From CAZBJJ01 sp964492245 (GTDB lineage: Bacteria; Spirochaetota; Spirochaetia; Treponematales; Breznakiellaceae): a stretch of 64,000 nt of DNA. Below the pieces are notes generated by a model, which did no database searches, was not told the DNA's origin, and worked only from the letters and a program-made list of their open reading frames with translations. Shown in pieces: positions 8,629-16,112 of the stretch. Numbering within the stretch: position 1 is the first letter of the stretch; every line of letters begins with the position of its first letter. The position numbers were made by a program, and so were the translations under genes. The stretch lies in NCBI GenBank assembly GCA_964492245.1, contig CAZBJJ010000001.1, positions 90,624-154,623 of the forward strand, given 5' to 3'.

Positions 8629-9377
8629 AGCTCTTGGTTAAGGGCATCCCAGGCAGCTTTTGCGGCCAGTTGTTCAGCACTTTTTTTAGAACGCCCGGTA
8701 AAGGGCCCATAAGTCTTTTTATTTACCGAGACTTCCATCCAAAAAATACGGGAATGCTGGGGGCCAGTTTTATTTACCAAGCGGTATTGGGGATATTCGC
8801 GGAACTGCCCTTGGCAAAATTCCTGCAAAAGCGTTTTATAGTCTCTTTTATGGCGGTTTTCCAATACGCGAAAAATTTCGTCCTTCATAAAAGTGCTTAA
8901 AAACTCGTACACCGCCCCATGGCCGGCATCCAGATAAATAGCCGCGACCATGGCCTCGAAGGCATCGGCCAATATGGCTTTTTTTTGACGCCCCCCCGAA
9001 TTTTCTTCGCCCTTGCTTAAAACTAAAAGACGGTCAATATTGAGCTGAAGGGCCAAGGCCGAAAGGTTGTCTTCGGAAACAAGAAAGGATTTAATCTTGG
9101 CCATTTCGCCCTCGTTTTTATCGCCCAAGGTTGTATACAACAGCGAAGCCACCACCGAGCCCAGTACTGCATCGCCTAAAAATTCAAGTCTTTCATTATT
9201 TGTCTTGTTAGAGCTTTCGTTAGTAGCCGATCGATGAATAAACGCGGTATGAAAAAGTATGATGTCTTTAATTTTTAAATGATGTAATTTGGCAAAATGA
9301 ATCAGCTCTTTTCGGCGGTGATGCCCAATATTGGTCCCCGCCAAAAAAGAACTGTTTGCAGATTTATCCTGCAACAT
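8625..9377 (-). CDS. rnc: Ribonuclease III
   Basis: Cleaves double-stranded RNA in rRNA and mRNA processing. 250 aa, with the signature NERLEFLGDAVLG at residues 61-73 and the second acidic site in ADAFEAMVAAIYLDAG. The C-terminal dsRNA-binding domain (about 178-250) ends with KKSAEQLAAKAAWDAL. It follows acpP by 12 bases, an acpP-rnc pairing seen in many bacteria. The N-terminus carries about 20 extra residues before the RNase III domain. Confidence 0.93.
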   Translation of the reverse strand: MLQDKSANSSFLAGTNIGHHRRKELIHFAKLHHLKIKDIILFHTAFIHRSATNESSNKTNNERLEFLGDAVLGSVVASLLYTTLGDKNEGEMAKIKSFLVSEDNLSALALQLNIDRLLVLSKGEENSGGRQKKAILADAFEAMVAAIYLDAGHGAVYEFLSTFMKDEIFRVLENRHKRDYKTLLQEFCQGQFREYPQYRLVNKTGPQHSRIFWMEVSVNKKTYGPFTGRSKKSAEQLAAKAAWDALNQEL

Positions 9378-9389
9378 AGGCTGAATTGC

Positions 9390-9626
9390 TTATTCTTGGT
9401 TAGCTTTTATAAAGTTATAAGCATCGCCCACGGTCTCGAACTCATTAGCTTCGTCATCGGGAATAGAGATACCAAGCTCCTCTTCGATAGCGTATACGAG
9501 TTCATAGGTATCAAGACTGTCTGCACCTAAATCCTGACGAAAAGAAGCTTCAAGGGTAACCTTGTCTGCATCAATCTCTAGCTTTTCTGCGATAAGCTTC
9601 TTAATCTTTTCGAAAAGTTCGTCCAT
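9390..9626 (-). CDS. acpP: Acyl carrier protein
   Basis: 78 aa, acidic and helical, carrying acyl chains on a phosphopantetheine arm attached to Ser37 in the motif LGADSLDTYELV. A good ribosome site (AGGAGAGG) precedes the ATG. CoaD, encoded upstream in the same direction, makes the CoA precursor of that arm. Normal length. Closely followed by rnc. Confidence 0.95.
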   Translation of the reverse strand: MDELFEKIKKLIAEKLEIDADKVTLEASFRQDLGADSLDTYELVYAIEEELGISIPDDEANEFETVGDAYNFIKANQE

Positions 9627-9670
9627 ATCAAACCTCTCCTATTAATCAATTGGCTATTTATGATAATTTC

Positions 9671-9710
9671 AAAAAAACAGCCCACTGCCCCACTGAGCAG
9701 TGTATTACTG
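9671..9710 (-). terminator. Terminator or attenuator between rpmF and acpP
   Basis: On the minus strand, CACTGC pairs with GCAGTG (9702-9697 with 9688-9683), possibly extended by CAG/CTG, and seven T residues follow at 9677-9671. A second hairpin lies just before it (9708-9730, a 9-bp stem with one G-U). The T-run makes partial termination plausible, which would let rpmF be expressed above acpP. Confidence 0.5.
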
Positions 9711-9759
9711 GCATTCTCTACGAATACCAGATTTCGCACGCCAACTAGTTTTGCCCCAA

Positions 9760-9948
9760 CTATCCTTTGGAAATAGGGGCCATTACCTGCCGGCCACGAT
9801 AAAAACCACATTTAGGACAGACTCTATGCAATAGAATCTTGTTGCCGCAGCTGCTGCATTCAATTAGATTGGGTGCAACGAGTTTCATATTCATAGACTG
9901 TCGTCTACGGGTACGTGCTTTGGATGTCTTAGCTCTTGGAACTGCCAT
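9760..9948 (-). CDS. rpmF: Ribosomal protein L32
   Basis: 62 aa, with a basic N-terminus MAVPRAKTSKARTRRRQS and a four-cysteine zinc ribbon at C31, C34, C44 and C47 (CSSCG and CPKCG). This is the zinc-binding form, not a Cys-less zinc-saving paralogue. It has its own promoter and a structured leader behind coaD, and is followed by an attenuator-like hairpin before acpP. No yceD (DUF177) gene is next to it, unlike in many bacteria. Confidence 0.95.
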   Translation of the reverse strand: MAVPRAKTSKARTRRRQSMNMKLVAPNLIECSSCGNKILLHRVCPKCGFYRGRQVMAPISKG

Positions 9949-10010
9949 TTTATGAACCTCTCAATTCTCAAATTTACGGTAGAATAGTGTTTACTTTAGC
10001 CGAAGCACTT

Positions 10011-10061
10011 AATTGCTGTCAAGGCAAAGAGGGTATTTCTATCCTTTTAGCCACAGCAATT
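10011..10061 (-). promoter_or_regulatory. Long hairpin in the rpmF leader
   Basis: AATTGCTGT at 10011-10019 is the perfect inverted partner of ACAGCAATT at 10053-10061. Inside, GGC/GCC and GGGTA/TATCC can extend the stem to an imperfect hairpin of about 50 nt. It begins about 8 nt after the predicted transcript start, so it forms the 5' end of the rpmF mRNA. Confidence 0.5.
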
Positions 10062-10075
10062 CCCGTTCCATCATC

Positions 10076-10105
10076 TTTATACGACACAATGACACATTAT
10101 GTCAA
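10076..10105 (-). promoter_or_regulatory. Sigma-70 promoter for rpmF
   Basis: On the minus strand, TTGACA (10105-10100), an 18-nt spacer and TATAAA (10081-10076), lying immediately after the coaD stop codon. It predicts a leader of about 120 nt before rpmF. Confidence 0.75.
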
Positions 10106-10108
10106 GAA

Positions 10109-10597
10109 TCAGGATTGAGTTTTGTCAAACTTAATTTTCAATGCTTCGGCCACATTTTGGGGGACCATTGAACTGACATCGCCGTTTAACGAGGCTAAGT
10201 TTTTAATAACCGATGAGCGCAAGACAAAATACTGGGGGTCGGTGGGTAAAAAAATGGTCTCGATATCGGGATTAAGACCTCGATTTATCATAGCTAGGTC
10301 AAATTCATAAGAAAAATCGTTCTGGCCTCTTACTCCCCGTATAAGTAAGGGGATTTTTTTTTCTCTTAAAAATTCAACAACGAGGGTCTCGCAGAGCTCG
10401 ACGCTCACTCCTTTATAGGGCGCGGTTAGCTCTTTAAGAAGGCGAATTCGCTCCTGAACACTAAAAAGATATTTTTTTTCGGTATTCGCCGCAATGACAA
10501 TAACTAATGTATCGAAGAGCTTAGAAGCTCTTTCTATTATATTAAGATGGCCAAAGGTTGGCGGATCGAAGGACCCCGGGAAGGCTGCAATTTTCAT
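10109..10597 (-). CDS. coaD: Phosphopantetheine adenylyltransferase
   Basis: Penultimate step of coenzyme A synthesis. 162 aa from ATG 10597, starting MKIAAFPGSFDPPTFGHLNI, with the nucleotidyltransferase T/HxGH motif. Later motifs are also visible: LLIRGVRGQNDFSYEFDLA and the SSVIK motif (RSSVIKNLA). A frame 12 codons longer exists but the conserved start is clear; the ribosome site AGAGG is rather far (about 14 nt). Upstream of rpmF, acpP and rnc on the same strand. Confidence 0.93.
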   Translation of the reverse strand: MKIAAFPGSFDPPTFGHLNIIERASKLFDTLVIVIAANTEKKYLFSVQERIRLLKELTAPYKGVSVELCETLVVEFLREKKIPLLIRGVRGQNDFSYEFDLAMINRGLNPDIETIFLPTDPQYFVLRSSVIKNLASLNGDVSSMVPQNVAEALKIKFDKTQS

Positions 10598-10668
10598 TAA
10601 ATAATGATATACCTCTAATATAGCTGGGGTCAATAGATTTTAAACTTATAAGTGCCTTGCCAAATCCT

Positions 10669-10697
10669 TTGACGATTTTTCTCTCTTAGTGTATCAT
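10669..10697 (+). promoter_or_regulatory. Promoter of the 10704 lipoprotein gene
   Basis: TTGACG, a 17-nt spacer and TATCAT. The predicted start of transcription is at about 10703-10705, on the ATG itself, so the mRNA would be leaderless. Confidence 0.7.
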
Positions 10698-10710
10698 ATA
10701 ATTATGATAC
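10691..10710. promoter_or_regulatory. Palindromic operator-like site over -10 and start codon
   Basis: GTATCATA and TATGATAC are perfect inverted 8-base arms around TAAT. The site covers the -10 hexamer (TATCAT) and the ATG of the lipoprotein gene. The same arms, with a 2-base spacer, lie over the -10 of the glutaredoxin gene at 38290. Confidence 0.55.
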
Positions 10711-11252
10711 AAAAGATTGCTTTTAGCCTTATATGCCTCTTGCTTTTAGCCTGCACAAGCCAGGAAAAAGTACCTGTTTTGCCCCTTGAAACCGCAGAGA
10801 CCGGTGAATCCTTACCTCTAGAAACTGATGAAAGCCTTCCCGAGGTCGAAGATGCTTTTTTCGATCCGACAAGCATTTCCAAAGAAGTGTATGATATTAC
10901 CAAAACCGAGGTTCAGGCCCTTATTGAAAATTTAAACAATATTATCCGCAATAAAAATTTTGAGGAGTGGGTTTTATTTTTATCCCCAGAGTATCGGGAC
11001 CACATTAGCAGCTCAGAATTTTTATTGGAAACCTCCGAATCGCCTGTTTTGAAAAAACAAAAAATTATACTTGCCTCTGTCGAAGATTATTTCATCAATG
11101 TGGTTGTGCCCTCTCGAGCCAACGATAGAGTCGATGATATCGAATTTATTGGACAAAACAGAGTAAAAGCCTATACACTTTCCCAGAAGGGGGTACGCTT
11201 GCGCCTGTATAATTTAGAAAAACAGAATGGACTTTGGATAATTTCCAACTAA
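10704..11252 (+). CDS. Lipoprotein, unknown function
   Basis: 182 aa from ATG 10704. The signal peptide MIQKIAFSLICLLLLAC ends in the lipobox LLAC, so it is a predicted lipoprotein. Acidic linker of about 35 residues, then a compact domain with VQALIENLNNIIRNKNFEEW and a C-terminal RLYNLEKQNGLWIISN, which looks like the cystatin-like NTF2/SnoaL-type fold used by some spirochaete lipoproteins (inference). No Shine-Dalgarno site; a palindrome covers the promoter -10. It is divergent from coaD. Function not recognised. Confidence 0.75.
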   Translation: MIQKIAFSLICLLLLACTSQEKVPVLPLETAETGESLPLETDESLPEVEDAFFDPTSISKEVYDITKTEVQALIENLNNIIRNKNFEEWVLFLSPEYRDHISSSEFLLETSESPVLKKQKIILASVEDYFINVVVPSRANDRVDDIEFIGQNRVKAYTLSQKGVRLRLYNLEKQNGLWIISN

Positions 11253-11315
11253 AAACGGATTGCCTTATGCCAATCCAAATATTACTATTTTGCTTATATA
11301 TGCAAGGAGGATTAC

Positions 11316-12044
11316 ATGCTGTTTAAAATGAATAAAATTTTGGCTATCCTGTTTTTAGCGATACTGCCAATCGGCTTTTTATTTGCCCAGGCCGACAATG
11401 CTGAACTTTCGGTCGAGGAATCCTATCTTCAGGAATCTATGGAAACCATGGTTATTCGCGAACAATCCCGAGCAAATAGCCGCGATATGAAGCTTGTGGC
11501 CCTGGATTTTATTAAAGATGCCATCGATTCCGGGCGCGCAAACGAAGAAACTACACGGACCCTGGAGTTTTTAGCCCTCGAAGGTACTTTTAACCGAAGC
11601 CGCGATGGAGGTCTGGGCCGTATTATCAATAATTTCCCCGATATCCGGGCAAAGGCAGTTGCCTATTTAGGTGAGGTTGGTACGGCAGAGGCAAAAACCG
11701 CCGTGGTGCGGGTCCTTATGGCCGACAATGAGCCAATGGTGCTCACCGAGGCAGTTAAGGCACTGGCTGTATTGCCTGCGGAAGACAATGGCGAAGCAGT
11801 TGCCGCCATCTCCTGGATTGTAACCCGCTTCGATGTGCTCAACCCAGATAACGCCCTCGCCCTTGCTGCCCTGGACACCTTCGAAAAAATGGCACAAAGC
11901 AACGATGGCCTTAGAGATCCTGTAGTAATACGGACAGTTATGCGCATTGCAGAGGGCAATTATATCCGCCCAGTACAGCTGCGTGCCCTCAATGTGTTAA
12001 AGAGCCTTAGGGGCACTGGTGGCAATTCAAATAATGGCAGATAG
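11316..12044 (+). CDS. Exported HEAT-like repeat protein
   Basis: 242 aa with a signal peptide (MLFKMNKILAILFLAILPIG, cleavage likely after LFAQ). The mature part has alpha-alpha repeats of the HEAT type: IRAKAVAYLGEVGTAEAKTA, then MVLTEAVKALAVL, then NALALAALDTFEKMA, then RPVQLRALNVLKSL. Probably a periplasmic protein-interaction scaffold. Strong ribosome site AAGGAGG 5 nt before the ATG. It lies 60 bases after the lipoprotein and may share its transcript. A larger HEAT-like protein is at 28900. Confidence 0.75.
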   Translation: MLFKMNKILAILFLAILPIGFLFAQADNAELSVEESYLQESMETMVIREQSRANSRDMKLVALDFIKDAIDSGRANEETTRTLEFLALEGTFNRSRDGGLGRIINNFPDIRAKAVAYLGEVGTAEAKTAVVRVLMADNEPMVLTEAVKALAVLPAEDNGEAVAAISWIVTRFDVLNPDNALALAALDTFEKMAQSNDGLRDPVVIRTVMRIAEGNYIRPVQLRALNVLKSLRGTGGNSNNGR

Positions 12045-12066
12045 CTTTTGCCCTCTTGCCCCTTGC

Positions 12067-12096
12067 TTGACAGTGGTACGGCCTTATAGCTAGACT
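12067..12096 (+). promoter_or_regulatory. Promoter of tRNA-Arg
   Basis: TTGACA, an 18-nt spacer and TAGACT, ending 9 bases before the tRNA 5' end. Consensus -35 and correct placement. Confidence 0.75.
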
Positions 12097-12105
12097 CTTA
12101 AAAAA

Positions 12106-12179
<74 letters not shown>

Positions 12180-12211
12180 CTAGAGCAGATATTGCCCACT
12201 ATTTTACACAT

Positions 12212-12238
12212 AAAAGGGACCATTTAGGTCCCTTTTTT
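12212..12238 (+). terminator. Rho-independent terminator of tRNA-Arg
   Basis: AAAAGGGACC pairs perfectly with GGTCCCTTTT around the loop ATTTA, and the T-run continues for six bases. It ends 3 bases before the first possible ATG of maf, so maf must rely on read-through or a promoter not recognised here. Confidence 0.9.
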
Positions 12239-12241
12239 GAT

Positions 12242-12877
12242 ATGATGGAAAGACCACCAGAGCACCCAATGCAACATATTGAACCAATTATACTTGCCTC
12301 CTCATCGATACGAAGACAGGATCTTCTGTCTTTGCTCGGCTTGCCCTTTGTTGTACATAGACCTCTGTGCAAGGAGACCATTCAGAAACATTTATCGGTG
12401 CAGGAAAATGCAGAATATTTGGCACGGATTAAGGCCGAATCGGTGGCAGAATCAGTTTTACCGGTCGAGTATCGCTTTGTATTGGGCGCCGATACCCTTT
12501 TAGAAGTCGATGGAAGGGCAATTGGCAAGCCTAAAACCCGCCAAGAGGCAGGCAAATTTTTAAAACTTATTTCTGGACGCAGCCACATGGTTATTTCTGC
12601 CCTTCATTTAATTGACAGAAAAAAATCGATTTGCGACAGCATTGTTCATAACAACAAAGTATATTTTAAAAGCCTGACTAATAAAGAAATAAAGGCCTAC
12701 TTAGACACAAATGAATGGCTGGGGGTTGCCGGTGGCTACCGGATACAGGGTCTGGCAGCATGTTTTATACAGCGTATAGAGGGCTCATTCTCTTCTATTG
12801 TGGGCTTGCCAATACATTCGTTATATGGCATCTTAATTTCCAATGGCTACCCATTTTGGGAAAACCATTCACCATAG
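12242..12877 (+). CDS. maf: Maf-like nucleoside triphosphate pyrophosphatase
   Basis: Hydrolyses non-canonical or modified nucleotides; a house-cleaning enzyme. The Maf core begins IEPIILASSSIRRQDLLSLLG (P-loop-like SxxRR). VLGADTLLEVDGRAIGKP carries the catalytic acidic motif, and GVAGGYRIQGLAACF is the conserved late motif. Start uncertain: ATG 12242, 12245 or 12269 are all in frame and none has a clear ribosome site. 12269 gives the usual family length (203 aa). The upstream frame continues into tRNA-Arg and is not coding. The tRNA terminator lies just before the start. Confidence 0.87.
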   Translation: MMERPPEHPMQHIEPIILASSSIRRQDLLSLLGLPFVVHRPLCKETIQKHLSVQENAEYLARIKAESVAESVLPVEYRFVLGADTLLEVDGRAIGKPKTRQEAGKFLKLISGRSHMVISALHLIDRKKSICDSIVHNNKVYFKSLTNKEIKAYLDTNEWLGVAGGYRIQGLAACFIQRIEGSFSSIVGLPIHSLYGILISNGYPFWENHSP

Positions 12878-12932
12878 TTCATGGTGCACAGTTTTAGCAT
12901 GTTTTTTAACTATTTGTTAAAACTACAAAAAT

Positions 12933-12962
12933 TTCCATTCATTTTTATGAATGAGATATAAA
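12933..12962 (+). promoter_or_regulatory. Promoter of the rpsB operon with palindrome
   Basis: A -10-like TATAAA at 12957-12962 with a weak -35 (TTCCAT, 18-nt spacer). Between them lies a perfect inverted repeat, CATTCAT-TTTT-ATGAATG, at 12936-12953, in operator position. Predicted transcript start about 12968. Confidence 0.5.
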
Positions 12963-12967
12963 GAAAC

Positions 12968-13003
12968 GCGTCGACTGCATTGTAGACAATGGGTTCGAGA
13001 CGC
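12968..13003 (+). promoter_or_regulatory. rpsB leader hairpin next to the ribosome site
   Basis: GCGTC (12968-12972) pairs with GACGC (12999-13003), and inside it CATTG-TAGA-CAATG forms a second stem. The hairpin ends directly at the Shine-Dalgarno AGGAGG (13004-13009). The whole leader of about 47 nt is thus one structured element, as expected for feedback by S2, although no known rpsB motif is proven. Confidence 0.5.
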
Positions 13004-13015
13004 AGGAGGAAACTT

Positions 13016-13909
13016 GTGGCTGTAGTAACAATGAAAAGCCTATTAGAATCTGGTGTGCATTTTGGGCACCAAGTTAAACGCTGGGATCCCCGCATGAAAA
13101 AATATATTTTTGCGGAGCGCAATGGTATCCACATCATCGATTTACAAAAAACTATTCAATCGATTAAAGATGCCTATGAAGCAGTGCGCCGAACGGTAAG
13201 TTCGGGCAAAACGGTTCTCTTTGTTGGTACAAAAAAACAGGCACAGCAGGCAGTTCAAAAAGAAGCTGAACGCTGTGGCATGTTTTATATTAACAACCGC
13301 TGGCTCGGCGGTATGCTGACAAACTTTTCCACTATTAAAAAATCGCTCCTAAGATTAAAAAAACTAGAAAAAATGGAAGTCGATGGGAGCTTCGAAAACT
13401 TAACAAAAAAAGAAGTGGCATCTCTCAACAAAGAGCGGGCAAAGCTTCAAAAAAACCTGGGCGGCATTAAGGAAATGAAGGAGCTTCCCGGTATCATTTT
13501 TATTATTGACACTCGAAAAGAAGCAATCGCCGTGGCCGAGGCCACCCGCTGTGGCATACCCCTTATAGCTGTTGTCGATACCAACTGTAACCCAGATGGC
13601 ATCACCTACCCCATTCCCGGAAACGACGATGCAATTCGAGCAATTACCTTATTTACGCAAATAATTGCCAATGCGGTAATCGAAGCGGACAACGAGGCCG
13701 GCTTAAAAATAATCGAGACCTTGCAGGACGATGATGAATACAGCGAAGACGAAAATGATATATCCAGCAAGGAAGAGGACAGAGAGGTCAATATAGACGA
13801 GTACGTGGCAACTGATCCAGCTCAGTCCAGCAGTGAAGCAGACTCTGCCGATGAAACTGTGGCAGAGGATACCTTAGAAGTCGATGTAGACAAAGTTTAC
13901 GAGGATTAA
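13016..13909 (+). CDS. rpsB: Ribosomal protein S2
   Basis: 297 aa from GTG 13016 (AGGAGG 6 nt upstream), starting MAVVTMKSLLESGVHFGHQ. S2 signatures are complete: RWDPRMKKYIF, NNRWLGGMLTNF and IFIIDTRKEAIAVAEA. After the normal end (about residue 235) comes a strongly acidic tail of some 60 residues (DDDEYSEDENDISSKEEDRE and onward to EVDVDKVYED), absent from E. coli S2. First gene of the rpsB-tsf-frr-uppS-cdsA-dxr-rseP group. Confidence 0.95.
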   Translation: MAVVTMKSLLESGVHFGHQVKRWDPRMKKYIFAERNGIHIIDLQKTIQSIKDAYEAVRRTVSSGKTVLFVGTKKQAQQAVQKEAERCGMFYINNRWLGGMLTNFSTIKKSLLRLKKLEKMEVDGSFENLTKKEVASLNKERAKLQKNLGGIKEMKELPGIIFIIDTRKEAIAVAEATRCGIPLIAVVDTNCNPDGITYPIPGNDDAIRAITLFTQIIANAVIEADNEAGLKIIETLQDDDEYSEDENDISSKEEDREVNIDEYVATDPAQSSSEADSADETVAEDTLEVDVDKVYED

Positions 13910-13924
13910 TTTTAGGAGAATAAT

Positions 13925-14773
13925 GTGGAAATAAAAGCAGCTGATGTTAAAGCTCTGCGCGAAAAAACTGGCGCAGGTATGATGGATTGTAAGAAGGCTC
14001 TAATAGAGTGTGGTGGCGATTTTTCCAAGGCCGAGAAACTTCTTAAAGAAAAAGGGCTGGCTGCATTGGAAAAAAGAGCCGATAGGGCAACTAATGAGGG
14101 CAAAATTTTTATTAAAATACAGGGCAATAAGGCAGCTATTGCCGAATTGGCCAGTGAAACCGACTTTGTTGCACGCAATGACGAGTTTATTCAGGTGGGC
14201 AATGAAATTGTCTCTAGAATGACAGCTAAAAATATAGACAGTGTTACCGATGAACTTTCGGGACTCTTAGCAGATTTAGCGACAAAGATTCGCGAAAACA
14301 TGTCGGTCAAACGCGTACTTCTGCTCAATGCAAAAGAGAACGAAAGCTTTACCAGCTATAGCCATGGCGATGGCACAATTGGCGTTATTGTACAGCTTGC
14401 CGCAGAATCTGCAGAGGCCCTGCAAAACGAAAAGGTCAAGGCTTTGGCATTTGACCTAGCTCTCCATATTGCCGCCTTTAATCCTGTTGCTCTAAACCGA
14501 GAGGGAATTGATAGTGAGTATATAAAAGAACAGGAAGATATTTATCGCCATCAAATGGAACAGGACGAAAAATTAAAAGGCAAGGATGCAAAAATAATTG
14601 ATGGCATCTTAAAAGGCAAGCTCAATAAACACCTTGGAGAAATTTGTCTATTGGACCAGGGTTTTGTCAAAGACGACAAGCAAAAGGTCTCGGATGTTCT
14701 TCAATCTTTGAGTAAGGAAATAGGCACAAAATTATCTATAAGTAATTATGTCTATTTTAAAGTGGGAACCTGA
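13925..14773 (+). CDS. tsf: Elongation factor Ts
   Basis: Nucleotide exchange factor for EF-Tu. 282 aa from GTG 13925 (TAGGAG 7 nt upstream), starting MEIKAADVKALREKTGAGMM, with DCKKALIECGGD and the core motif SETDFVARNDEF that contacts EF-Tu. It sits 15 bases after rpsB, the near-universal pairing. An ATG at 13923 is out of frame. Confidence 0.96.
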   Translation: MEIKAADVKALREKTGAGMMDCKKALIECGGDFSKAEKLLKEKGLAALEKRADRATNEGKIFIKIQGNKAAIAELASETDFVARNDEFIQVGNEIVSRMTAKNIDSVTDELSGLLADLATKIRENMSVKRVLLLNAKENESFTSYSHGDGTIGVIVQLAAESAEALQNEKVKALAFDLALHIAAFNPVALNREGIDSEYIKEQEDIYRHQMEQDEKLKGKDAKIIDGILKGKLNKHLGEICLLDQGFVKDDKQKVSDVLQSLSKEIGTKLSISNYVYFKVGT

Positions 14774-14835
14774 TAATTTAATTTTTGTGGGGCCAGTAAT
14801 TTTTTGCTGGCCTTACAAATGCAAAGGAGTTAAAT

Positions 14836-15390
14836 ATGGATTCTGTCATTTCTTCTTGTGAAGACAGGATGAAAAAGAGTGTCAGTTCATTAAAAGACGA
14901 ACTCGCGGGGGTTCGAACGGGCCGTGCTTCGGCTAGCCTTTTGGATAAAATTCGTGTCGATTACTATGGTGATAAAACGCCCATTTCTTCAGTGGCAAAC
15001 ATCTCTGTACCAGAAGCTCAATTAATAGTGGTAAATCCTTGGGAAAAAAACTTAATTTCAGAAATCGAAAAGGCAATCCGCAGTTCAGAGCTATCACTCA
15101 ATCCCAGCAATGATGGCAAGGTAATTCGAATTAGCATTCCCTCCCTTACCGAAGAGCGCAGAAAAGAACTGGTAAAACTCTGCAAAAACATTGCCGAAAA
15201 CTCGAAGGTGGCTATTAGAAATATTCGACGAGATGGCAACGACGAGCTAAAAAAACAGTTGAAAGATTCATTGATTAGCGAAGACGAGGAAAAAAAGACT
15301 GCCGAATCTCTACAAAAACTTACCGATTCCTTTATAGCTGAAATTACTACCATTTTAGAAGCCAAGGAAAAGGAAATTTTAGAAGTTTAA
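14836..15390 (+). CDS. frr: Ribosome recycling factor
   Basis: 184 aa, with the family motifs LAGVRTGRASASLLDKIRVD, INVSVPEAQ-like ISVPEAQLIVVNPWEK, and RKELVKLCKNIAENSKVAIR with IRRDGNDELK. Strong ribosome site AAAGGAG. It follows tsf after 62 bases that hold a GGCCAG/CTGGCC hairpin (14791-14812). In many bacteria pyrH lies between tsf and frr; here it is missing. Confidence 0.96.
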   Translation: MDSVISSCEDRMKKSVSSLKDELAGVRTGRASASLLDKIRVDYYGDKTPISSVANISVPEAQLIVVNPWEKNLISEIEKAIRSSELSLNPSNDGKVIRISIPSLTEERRKELVKLCKNIAENSKVAIRNIRRDGNDELKKQLKDSLISEDEEKKTAESLQKLTDSFIAEITTILEAKEKEILEV

Positions 15391-16112
15391 TGAATTGTGC
15401 TACTGTCGCCAACACTGAGAATGCCTCCATACATTTACCCCGACATATTGGTATTATTATGGACGGCAATGGGCGTTGGGCCAGCCGACAATCCAAGCCA
15501 AGGAGCTTTGGGCATAAACAGGGGCTTGAAAACGCAAAAACAATTGTGCATCGGGCCTGCGAAAAAAACATTCCCTATCTTTCTCTCTTTGTATTTTCCA
15601 CTGAAAACTGGAAAAGATCTGTCGAGGAAGTTGGCTACCTCATGAATCTTATTGACATCTACGTCTTGGCCGAAATGCCTTTCTACAGGGATAATAATAT
15701 ACAGCTGCGGTTTTCCGGCGACTTAACCGCACTTTCAAAAAACCTGCAAAACAAATTGCATGAGGCCCAGACAAAGACCAAGGGCCACTCGGGTTTAGTT
15801 TTAAATATGGCCATTAACTATGGTGGAAAAAACGAAATTATTCGGGCCATACGCAGGCTATCCAAGGCCGAGAATTTAGCATCAATGACTGAAGAAGATT
15901 TTAAAAATTTTTTAGACAATCCAGATATTCCCGATATAGATTTTTTAATACGCACCGCAGGGGACATGAGGACAAGTAATTTTTTTATATGGCAATCGGC
16001 TTATGCCGAGCTCTATTTTAATGACAAGCTATGGCCCGATTGGAAGGCGGCCGATTTTGACCTCGCCCTGAACGAATTTACCAAAAGGAATCGACGCTAT
16101 GGCGGAAACTAG
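15390..16112 (+). CDS. uppS: Undecaprenyl diphosphate synthase (isoprenyl transferase)
   Basis: Makes the C55 lipid carrier precursor for peptidoglycan. 240 aa, with IGIIMDGNGRWA near residues 20-31 (catalytic Asp25), FSTENWKRS, and the C-terminal signature DIDFLIRTAGDMRTSNFFIW. In most homologues the last motif reads RTxGExRxSNFxxWQ; here Glu is Asp (GDMRTSN), a mild change. Start ATG overlaps the frr stop by one base. Coupled to cdsA downstream (14-base overlap). Confidence 0.94.
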   Translation: MNCATVANTENASIHLPRHIGIIMDGNGRWASRQSKPRSFGHKQGLENAKTIVHRACEKNIPYLSLFVFSTENWKRSVEEVGYLMNLIDIYVLAEMPFYRDNNIQLRFSGDLTALSKNLQNKLHEAQTKTKGHSGLVLNMAINYGGKNEIIRAIRRLSKAENLASMTEEDFKNFLDNPDIPDIDFLIRTAGDMRTSNFFIWQSAYAELYFNDKLWPDWKAADFDLALNEFTKRNRRYGGN

